A DNA stretch of 64,000 nucleotides from Hofstenia miamia (lineage: Eukaryota; Xenacoelomorpha; Acoela): positions 1,935,841-1,999,840 of the forward strand of contig SCFE01000047.1 in assembly GCA_004352715.1 (NCBI GenBank), in the 5' to 3' direction. The first letter of the stretch is position 1, and each line of letters starts with the position of its first letter. Below, one piece after another: positions 56,426-64,000 of the stretch. Below the pieces are notes generated by a model. That model was given only the letters and a program-made list of their open reading frames with translations, was not told where the DNA came from and ran no database searches. A program made the position numbers and the translations under genes.

Positions 56426-57470
56426 CTCTCACTGAACAGACAAACTACAAGGGGCAGTTCCAGGTACATATGTACAAAATTCTAAGTGTACTTTAGCAGT
56501 TTCAATCAAACCAATTGCTTGCACGTGTCTGAATTGAATTGTGATTTCTGTTAACAATGTAATCAATTTGACGAACCAGTAGTAGGGTTCTACGGAGCAA
56601 CTCAGTCCAATGGGATTTAATGATCTGTCACATGAGACTGGAAATAACATGGGGATGGAACCAAAAGTGAAGAATCTATGCCCCCGGCTTTCAGAATGTT
56701 GCTAATGTTTCCGATTTTGAATAAAATAGAAGTTATGCTGTGATACAATGGATAAATTGTGGTATAATTAAATTAATGTGAAGACAAATTTTTCCCAAAG
56801 TTGACAAAAATTTCATAAATTATGTATAAATAATTCAACTTTGTTAAAAAAATGCGCAACAAATATAATTAATATTGTTTGTCATGCGTTCACATGTTTT
56901 TGATGTAGTCACCCTATGTTAACGTCATTCTAATTGTTATACTCGCTTAGTGTTAAGGCTGGTGTTACACAAGTACATGTTTCCGCGACATCGTCAGTGA
57001 GCTCTTGTTACCTGTCAGAATGTTGCCTTCCCCGGCTATATCCAATAGGTCATTGCCTAAAAGCTTCAATCTTATCTAGTAGAAACAGGATTTCAATGGA
57101 TACTATCTGAAATAAACGTATTGTGTTGGAACCTAAGCAGACGATAGATTAATTTATTTGAATTTACCTACTTTTTGCATAAGTCATAGTTTGAATGCAG
57201 TTTGTTAATTCAAATTAGTTTACACTACCGTTTAATTATAATTTCATAGTTTAATTTAATTTAAACAGTTTAAATGTCATTTAAATGGTCAACATTGTGC
57301 ATAAATTGACTAGGTAATGCGGTTTTCGCTTTGATGTAAGACAATTATTCCGTCAGCAAAATCGTGCAGCAACATTTCTGTAGCGGGTTCTGTCACTCAA
57401 CATGCGACTGCTTATTACCCACGTAAGTGAAGCAAAATTAGCAATCACGCCAGCAAAACACGCACGCGTG
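56426..57470. other. Non-coding stretch
   Basis: A minus-strand frame at 56429-56650 has no recognisable family. The rest is AT-rich. Confidence 0.45.
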
Positions 57471-57473
57471 TAA

Positions 57474-58173
57474 AGGTGTGTTTACAGCTTATCAATGAAA
57501 TATAATATTTTGCAATCGAGTGCTCAATTAGCACAAATTCAGCTGTAAACAGCCGTGAAAGACGATCAATTAATGAAACTAATGAAATCAAAAGAATGCG
57601 TAATCGAGCTTATCAATTGAGCTAATACTGCTGTAAACACTTGAAAGACGATCATATTTCCACAATTGAGATGAAAGACGTGATCAAAGGACTTTTGATA
57701 TTTCGTCTTTCATTCCTTTCATAATTAGTCATTACGCTAGTGTAAACATTGAATCAATTATATTCATTCGAAACTAGGCATGCAACAAGAAAGGATCACA
57801 ACCCAATTGCTTGAAAAAGTTAAAGAAAAAGCGTTTCTGTGGGATGTCTCTAATCCCAAATGTTNAGTCATTACGCTAGTGTAAACATTGAATCAATTAT
57901 ATTCATTCGAAACTAGGCATGCAACAAGAAAGGATCACAACCCAATTGCTTGAAAAAGTTAAAGAAAAAACGTTTCTGTGGGATGTCTCTAATCCCAAAT
58001 GTTCTGAATTATAAGATTCATTTGGGATTAGTCAGCTGTAAACGCTGTATCAATAACAAATAAAAGTGTGATAAACAAGTTTAATTGAGACGCTGTAAAC
58101 AGCGTATCAACAACAATGCATTCTTCTCAATTTAGAGATATTATAATTCATTGATAAGCTGTAAACCCACCTT
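57474..58173 (+). mobile_element. PIF/Harbinger-like element with duplicated middle
   Basis: The left end AGGTGTGTTTACAGCTTATC and the right end (reading inward AAGGTGGGTTTACAGCTTAT) are inverted repeats of about 25 bp. TAA flanks both sides (57471-57473 and 58174-58176), matching the 3-bp T(W)A duplications of PIF/Harbinger elements. CTGTAAACAGC and TGTAAACA words recur through the interior. Only a MADF-like peptide is encoded. Positions 57866-58002 repeat 57728-57864 across a single N (57865), an assembly-type duplication. Confidence 0.6.
57919..58014 (+). pseudogene. MADF-like domain start
   Basis: 31 codons: MQQERITTQLLEKVKEKTFL then WDVSNPKCSEL, stop. L...V.....LWD.S.P...... is the beginning of MADF (Adf-1/Stonewall-type Myb-related) DNA-binding domains, which occur in the second protein of many animal PIF/Harbinger transposons. 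The remaining two-thirds of the domain is missing. Confidence 0.55.
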
Positions 58174-58176
58174 TAA

Positions 58177-58910
58177 TGCTGTACCTACGCTCGTTCAAGC
58201 GATTAAATTACATCCGTTTTCTTCATCTCATAGCGCGAAGATTTAGCTAGCAAGGCAAGCAGTCCGTTCATTGCTTTGCATTGATCGAAACACTGGTGTT
58301 GTTCGTTCCATACAATAACCCAAAACTATGATATTATTTAAATATCAATCAGAAACATTGCTCTATTCAAGCATTGATGGAAACAGAATATATTTGAGCA
58401 AGGCTCGTATTTGGGATAATGACTTTTTCGCATTTTTTATCCTTGTACAAATTCTTAAATAAGAATACGATAGCCATTTGTTTTTCTTTGACAGAAATGT
58501 TGAAAATTTATAGGAATTGTTAATGCAAGACGAATTTTTTCTACTAATGTGCAACCAATTTTTTCAAAAATCAAATGAAACTAGGATAATTTAAGAAAGA
58601 CATATTTTGATTGCCCTCAACTGCCATTTTCTCCTTTAAATTTCTACTCTAATTTTCGCAATCTTGAAAAACGTTGTAATTAATCTCAAGTTTGCTAACA
58701 TTGGCATGGCTACAATTGTAAATCGATAAAATTCGTATTCGATATTTTAAAATGCATGATTTGTCGACTGCCTTAGTTGAAATTTGTAAATATCTGATTT
58801 AATACAAACTATTGGATTTCGAGCAGCGTCTGCAGAATGATTATTTTCTGTTTAAAGCAAATTCAAAAAAATTCAAGAGTTACTGATTAGAGGAGCAAAA
58901 ACTAAAAAAA
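58177..58910. other. Non-coding stretch
   Basis: Nothing recognised. Confidence 0.45.
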
Positions 58911-59056
58911 TTATTAGCAATTTTTCTTGAAAATGATTTACTAAATGAACTGTAGGACTAATCTTATTTTTATAATAATAATATTACAAATATCTTTTTG
59001 AAAAAATCGCCCTCAGGGATTTCACATATAAATATATTTTTCGTGGTTTTTTCTTG
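58911..59056. repeat. Dispersed repeat, copy 2 (partner at 5045-5190)
   Basis: Matches 5045-5190 as described there; immediately upstream of an open frame beginning at 59065. Confidence 0.55.
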
Positions 59057-59064
59057 ATAAGGCT

Positions 59065-59453
59065 TTGCCGAAACGTACGTCGGATTATACTACTTTGCAT
59101 TTTTGTTTTCGTTTACTCATGTATCAACTTCGTTACAACTCAGTTAAAGCAATCATTGAGAAGGCTTCTCAGGACGATCAGCCCTTACTCGCAAATCTAA
59201 ACACAACATTGAGGAAATTTCTTCACAATGTTCTGATGACAAAGAAAAAACCAGATAGTCTCTTTAAATACCCTCACAACAACATAATACAAACTCTGGA
59301 GAATCTCATGATTAAAAAAGAACTTATACCGAAAATTGAATTCTTAGCTGGATTTGTTAATCATACATTTGACGAAATAAGGAATGAAACAATTAAGTTA
59401 CATGAAACGGAGTCTTATGCTAACATTGATAAAAGTCGGAAACTTTGTAATGA
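59065..59453 (+). CDS. Unrecognised open frame running into a gap
   Basis: At least 129 codons from MPKRTSDYTTLHFCFRLLMY to ETESYANIDKSRKLCN with no stop before the gap at 59454. It is rich in Leu, Asn and Lys with predicted helical character (SVKAIIEKASQDDQPLLANL, NNIIQTLENLMIKKELIPKI). No domain recognised. Its length in such AT-rich DNA suggests real coding, perhaps of an element whose leader is the dispersed repeat just upstream. Confidence 0.4.
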
Positions 59454-59858
59454 NNNNNNNNNNNNNNNNNNNNNNNNNNNNNNNNNNNNNNNNNNNNNNN
59501 NNNNNNNNNNNNNNNNNNNNNNNNNNNNNNNNNNNNNNNNNNNNNNNNNNNNNNNNNNNNNNNNNNNNNNNNNNNNNNNNNNNNNNNNNNNNNNNNNNNN
59601 NNNNNNNNNNNNNNNNNNNNNNNNNNNNNNNNNNNNNNNNNNNNNNNNNNNNNNNNNNNNNNNNNNNNNNNNNNNNNNNNNNNNNNNNNNNNNNNNNNNN
59701 NNNNNNNNNNNNNNNNNNNNNNNNNNNNNNNNNNNNNNNNNNNNNNNNNNNNNNNNNNNNNNNNNNNNNNNNNNNNNNNNNNNNNNNNNNNNNNNNNNNN
59801 NNNNNNNNNNNNNNNNNNNNNNNNNNNNNNNNNNNNNNNNNNNNNNNNNNNNNNNNNN
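59454..59858. other. Assembly gap (405 N)
   Basis: Interrupts the unrecognised frame. Confidence 0.99.
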
Positions 59859-59972
59859 GTTACGACCTCTATTGCTGCTGTCAGTTCCCTCTAAATACCT
59901 TGAATATGTTATACTCATTAATACGCGCACTCACATATCACACCCAACCAATTCGCCCTATCATGCAAGATC
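59859..59972 (+). pseudogene. LINE reverse transcriptase fragment between gaps
   Basis: LRPLLLLSVPSKYLEYVILI and NTRTHISHP match the opening RT box (YRPI.LLSV.SK.LE.....R). Only 114 bp lie between two gaps, so extent and integrity are unknown. Confidence 0.6.
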
Positions 59973-60972
59973 NNNNNNNNNNNNNNNNNNNNNNNNNNNN
60001 NNNNNNNNNNNNNNNNNNNNNNNNNNNNNNNNNNNNNNNNNNNNNNNNNNNNNNNNNNNNNNNNNNNNNNNNNNNNNNNNNNNNNNNNNNNNNNNNNNNN
60101 NNNNNNNNNNNNNNNNNNNNNNNNNNNNNNNNNNNNNNNNNNNNNNNNNNNNNNNNNNNNNNNNNNNNNNNNNNNNNNNNNNNNNNNNNNNNNNNNNNNN
60201 NNNNNNNNNNNNNNNNNNNNNNNNNNNNNNNNNNNNNNNNNNNNNNNNNNNNNNNNNNNNNNNNNNNNNNNNNNNNNNNNNNNNNNNNNNNNNNNNNNNN
60301 NNNNNNNNNNNNNNNNNNNNNNNNNNNNNNNNNNNNNNNNNNNNNNNNNNNNNNNNNNNNNNNNNNNNNNNNNNNNNNNNNNNNNNNNNNNNNNNNNNNN
60401 NNNNNNNNNNNNNNNNNNNNNNNNNNNNNNNNNNNNNNNNNNNNNNNNNNNNNNNNNNNNNNNNNNNNNNNNNNNNNNNNNNNNNNNNNNNNNNNNNNNN
60501 NNNNNNNNNNNNNNNNNNNNNNNNNNNNNNNNNNNNNNNNNNNNNNNNNNNNNNNNNNNNNNNNNNNNNNNNNNNNNNNNNNNNNNNNNNNNNNNNNNNN
60601 NNNNNNNNNNNNNNNNNNNNNNNNNNNNNNNNNNNNNNNNNNNNNNNNNNNNNNNNNNNNNNNNNNNNNNNNNNNNNNNNNNNNNNNNNNNNNNNNNNNN
60701 NNNNNNNNNNNNNNNNNNNNNNNNNNNNNNNNNNNNNNNNNNNNNNNNNNNNNNNNNNNNNNNNNNNNNNNNNNNNNNNNNNNNNNNNNNNNNNNNNNNN
60801 NNNNNNNNNNNNNNNNNNNNNNNNNNNNNNNNNNNNNNNNNNNNNNNNNNNNNNNNNNNNNNNNNNNNNNNNNNNNNNNNNNNNNNNNNNNNNNNNNNNN
60901 NNNNNNNNNNNNNNNNNNNNNNNNNNNNNNNNNNNNNNNNNNNNNNNNNNNNNNNNNNNNNNNNNNNNNNNN
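59973..60972. other. Assembly gap (1,000 N)
   Basis: Ends in a (TTA)n array. Confidence 0.99.

Positions 60973-61031
<59 letters not shown>
60973..61031. repeat. (TTA)n microsatellite
   Basis: About 19 perfect TTA units directly after the gap. Confidence 0.95.
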
Positions 61032-61129
61032 GAATAAGATAATGGTTTAGAGATGTTTTTCGCAAATGGAATGAGCAAGATCCTCAAATTGCTGTAAATA
61101 TTTATTCAGTTATTTTTAAGTCAATCTTG

Positions 61130-61380
61130 CATGGCCATTTGCGGCCAGACGTTTACGATAGGATTTTGTTTCAGAAAATTTGCTGCACCCTGCCACAGAT
61201 TACCACTCACTAAGATTTTTTCAAAGAATACGGGGTAGCATTTGCACAAAGTCCTGACCTCAATATGATTGAGCATGTTTGGACATAAGAGTGGCAAAAC
61301 GAGCCTTCGAATATTGAGGAGCTTTAGAAGCTCCTTAACCCGAATTATATACCATTACTGCTAATTTTTAGAAAAACTTA
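61130..61380 (+). pseudogene. Tc1/IS630-type transposase, C-terminal relic
   Basis: EYGVAFAQSPDLNMIEHVWT matches the third catalytic box (P..SPDLNPIE..W), with the Glu kept; stops before and after. Upstream HGHLRPDVYDR-like wording is too broken to place. Confidence 0.65.
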
Positions 61381-61569
61381 TTTTATGATTATTCACAAGT
61401 TAAGAAGGTGATCAACAAAATGGATATTGAAGACATTTTGTCTTTTTTTTAATACTCATTTGTTACATCGAGTACTTTTTTTGTGATTTTTCACTTATCT
61501 ATCACTTTTGTCTTCAATGTCATTTGGCAAAGTTTCGGTTTTTTCAAATATATAATAAATATAAATCGA

Positions 61570-62327
61570 ATTTTTCCTTATAATTACTAGGACTAGGATG
61601 ATTTTTGCTGTTTTTAAGATAATTTGTATTATAGTCTCCTATCAGAATAATGCATTTGTTGCATTGGCATTTTGCACTTCTTCTATTTTGTAGTCAATAA
61701 ATTCCTTCCCATACAAATTTTTCGGACAGTAACTTATATTTAAGAAACTCTTTGAGCCATCATTTCCAATTGTGATGTCAATTTGCACCTACATGCTCTC
61801 AAAAATATTATGATTCATTTCTAAATTTGAACGTCTGATTGGCTTCAGCTTCTTGGGTATCCTTATTAAAAATACAAAATACTTGGATTCATAATTTCAA
61901 CTGGATAGTCATTCAGGCAAGTTTCTGTTATACAATGTATGCTATTTCCGTCAAGTTGGTTGAAGAGTTCAATGACTTGATGTCTGTGTGCTGAAAGGCT
62001 TCGTGCATTAAGGTATACAAATTTAAGTCTACACCTATAGGGCATTATTGTGCTTCTGATATCGCGGTATTCAAATATATTTGGTCCTGGATTTGTTTTT
62101 ATATCACCTGACATGAGAAGCTTAAACTTTACTAATAATTTTGAGGTAAAATTGCAGAACAGCTTGAGAAATTTACAATAATCAAAATTATCTACTCTAA
62201 ATTTACTTAGTGAATGCTGCTTAACTTCCTTTACTTCAATGTAGATGAACTGCATATTTTTAAGGCATGCACAGATTAAGATAAATAAATAAAAGTAGAT
62301 GTACCTTTTATATCTTTTTGGTTCCAT
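61570..62327 (-). pseudogene. LINE ORF2, N-terminus with 2A-like motif and APE endonuclease start
   Basis: The frame 62327-61866 starts MEPKRYKRYIYFYLFILICA, with a hydrophobic stretch at about residues 10-21. It reaches LLMSGDIKTNPGP at residues 70-82 and then RLKFVYLNARSLSAHRHQVI with CITETCLNDYP, the opening of an APE-type endonuclease. It stops at 61866. In shifted frames the endonuclease continues to IILIGDYNTNYLKNS near 61600, the GDFN box. The motif matches D.E.NPGP except that Lys77 replaces Glu, which probably weakens 2A ribosome skipping. Frameshift and stop make ORF2 non-functional. Confidence 0.75.
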
Positions 62328-62335
62328 TATTTTAA
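62324..62335 (-). promoter_or_regulatory. ORF1 stop / ORF2 start junction
   Basis: Minus-strand TAAAATAATG: the ORF1 stop TAA, four bases, then the ORF2 ATG. Such tight spacing suggests ORF2 is translated by termination-reinitiation, as described for some LINEs; here it is inferred from spacing alone. Confidence 0.5.
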
Positions 62336-62681
62336 TTTATAAGGTATAGCAGTCTTTCAACAATGTGCTTTAATTCATCCCGTCTTGTTTGCTCCTCTTG
62401 AAAACTTAGTGCTGTCTTTGTGGCATCTCTATATGTTACACCAGGTTTTACCAATGCTGACTTATATGGTATGCGATGATAAGACACCCTTTTCTTCATT
62501 TGTGATGGTTTTATAGTTGTTTCATAATGTTTAAAGAACAGTTTAATTTCTTTTACTATAAGGGAAAGACCCCACTTTGATAGATGAAGTCCATCATGGG
62601 CAATGAGTTTACAATTAATTTCATTACTGTTCTCTCCCAAAAGAAATCTATCAAATATCTTAATGATGTCAATAGACTGGT
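62332..62681 (-). CDS. LINE ORF1, C-terminal end with SGNH-esterase motif
   Basis: Open from the gap edge (DIIKIFDRFLLGENSNEINC) to the stop at 62332. CKLIAHDGLHLSKWGLSLIV carries the DxxH pair (D and H of the catalytic triad) of SGNH/GDSL hydrolases, followed by a Lys/Arg-rich tail (MKKRVSYHRIPYKSALVKPG and so on). In CR1-type LINEs an esterase-like domain in ORF1 accompanies RNA binding and assembly. The Ser and Gly/Asn blocks would lie in the gap. An internal ATG at 62640 is not the start. Confidence 0.75.
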
Positions 62682-63681
62682 NNNNNNNNNNNNNNNNNNN
62701 NNNNNNNNNNNNNNNNNNNNNNNNNNNNNNNNNNNNNNNNNNNNNNNNNNNNNNNNNNNNNNNNNNNNNNNNNNNNNNNNNNNNNNNNNNNNNNNNNNNN
62801 NNNNNNNNNNNNNNNNNNNNNNNNNNNNNNNNNNNNNNNNNNNNNNNNNNNNNNNNNNNNNNNNNNNNNNNNNNNNNNNNNNNNNNNNNNNNNNNNNNNN
62901 NNNNNNNNNNNNNNNNNNNNNNNNNNNNNNNNNNNNNNNNNNNNNNNNNNNNNNNNNNNNNNNNNNNNNNNNNNNNNNNNNNNNNNNNNNNNNNNNNNNN
63001 NNNNNNNNNNNNNNNNNNNNNNNNNNNNNNNNNNNNNNNNNNNNNNNNNNNNNNNNNNNNNNNNNNNNNNNNNNNNNNNNNNNNNNNNNNNNNNNNNNNN
63101 NNNNNNNNNNNNNNNNNNNNNNNNNNNNNNNNNNNNNNNNNNNNNNNNNNNNNNNNNNNNNNNNNNNNNNNNNNNNNNNNNNNNNNNNNNNNNNNNNNNN
63201 NNNNNNNNNNNNNNNNNNNNNNNNNNNNNNNNNNNNNNNNNNNNNNNNNNNNNNNNNNNNNNNNNNNNNNNNNNNNNNNNNNNNNNNNNNNNNNNNNNNN
63301 NNNNNNNNNNNNNNNNNNNNNNNNNNNNNNNNNNNNNNNNNNNNNNNNNNNNNNNNNNNNNNNNNNNNNNNNNNNNNNNNNNNNNNNNNNNNNNNNNNNN
63401 NNNNNNNNNNNNNNNNNNNNNNNNNNNNNNNNNNNNNNNNNNNNNNNNNNNNNNNNNNNNNNNNNNNNNNNNNNNNNNNNNNNNNNNNNNNNNNNNNNNN
63501 NNNNNNNNNNNNNNNNNNNNNNNNNNNNNNNNNNNNNNNNNNNNNNNNNNNNNNNNNNNNNNNNNNNNNNNNNNNNNNNNNNNNNNNNNNNNNNNNNNNN
63601 NNNNNNNNNNNNNNNNNNNNNNNNNNNNNNNNNNNNNNNNNNNNNNNNNNNNNNNNNNNNNNNNNNNNNNNNNNNNNNNNN
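62682..63681. other. Assembly gap (1,000 N)
   Basis: Hides the 5' part of the LINE and its flank. Confidence 0.99.
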
Positions 63682-63700
63682 GTGTCATTAGAACGGGTTA
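63682..63700 (+). repeat. 19-bp match to the 151-bp tandem-repeat junction
   Basis: GTGTCATTAGAACGGGTTA directly after the gap equals the unit junction at about 55240-55257 and 55391-55408, then diverges. Confidence 0.6.
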
Positions 63701-64000
63701 ACGCGTACCTTCGCATTTAATTACGCTTCTAGTATAAAACTATTTTTGTTTGTACTGGATTACATTATATATAAATTACCAAAGGACGTTTAAATTTCAT
63801 TTTCTAAATTGATCAAACACAATCATTAAGGCCTCAGTTACAGTTAGCGGGTGTTCGGACAGGTTTTGATAAGTAGCACTTAATTGCTATTCCCGCTGAG
63901 AATTTGTGCTAGTTACACGCGGCGGGCACAATGTGCATGGCAAGCACTTTCAATTTCTTATATAAATACAATATGATTATATAAACAAGATATATATATA
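63701..64000. other. Non-coding end of window
   Basis: AT-rich with a GC-richer patch at 63830-63950; ends in a short TA run. No gene recognised. Confidence 0.5.

Larger units (their letters stand above)
61570..62681 (-). mobile_element. CR1-like LINE: end of ORF1, start of ORF2
   Basis: On the minus strand the order is: SGNH-esterase end of ORF1 (emerging from the gap at 62682), stop, four bases, ATG of ORF2, 2A-like motif, endonuclease. Recognisable coding ends near 61570, before the reverse transcriptase. SGNH-type ORF1 plus APE endonuclease ORF2 is the layout of CR1-related elements. Confidence 0.78.

Overview
The window is AT-rich eukaryotic DNA with introns, low-complexity (TA)n tracts and scaffold gaps. 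It is almost entirely mobile-element debris from an invertebrate animal genome. The animal assignment rests on the element mix: pogo/Tigger, mariner, Tc1, piggyBac, hAT, a PIF/Harbinger-like element, Helitron and CR1-like LINEs. It also rests on one convincing host exon, resembling galactose-3-O-sulfotransferases (52550-52801, minus). I cannot resolve the phylum; cnidarian, tunicate or mollusc would all fit. There is no bacterial gene organisation, rRNA, CRISPR array or confirmed tRNA gene.

Layout, 0-16 kb: a 5'-truncated LINE (3842-5060, minus) and a second LINE relic (6745-7330, plus). A 437-bp non-autonomous hAT-type element follows, with a perfect 8-bp target-site duplication (7574-8010). 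Next is a nest: an outer Tigger-like element (10695-14018) holds an apparently intact pogo/Tigger element (10978-13815, 504-codon transposase). That element has eight copies of a 19-bp motif and what looks like a SINE in its 5' leader. A truncated Helitron closes the region (15117-16027).

16-30 kb: an unrecognised spliced-looking exon (16403-16672, minus), a hAT relic (19961-20800) and a Tc1-like relic. A decayed CACTA/EnSpm- or KDZ-like transposase (22.6-23.25 kb) is followed by a fragment of a companion protein. A piggyBac composite (24646-29611, TTAA at both ends) sits inside a short hAT-like element (24451-29804) and is confused by assembly duplications.

30-45 kb: two insertions of a second pogo-like family (30104, 33145) and an SGNH-hydrolase-like exon (32620-32716). 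A second, longer copy of the CACTA/KDZ-like transposase (37.04-38.96 kb) has a DD41D mariner inserted behind it (39163-40750), then DUF4806-like exons (40.86-42.31 kb, repeated at 43.83-44.13 kb). The pairing of this transposase type with a DUF4806-type protein in both copies is the best candidate for a poorly described system here.

45-64 kb: Tc1 relics, one inside a 3.5-kb pair of inverted repeats (48546-52016); the sulfotransferase-like exon; mariner and piggyBac relics on the minus strand; a 151-bp tandem repeat; and a PIF/Harbinger-like element with a MADF-like peptide (57474-58173). At the right end is a minus-strand CR1-like LINE: the end of an SGNH-esterase ORF1, a TAA/ATG junction with four bases between, and an ORF2 that starts with a 2A-like GDIKTNPGP motif before the endonuclease.

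Eight long N gaps and four single-N joins exist. At three of the joins the flanking sequence is duplicated, so copy number near them should not be trusted.
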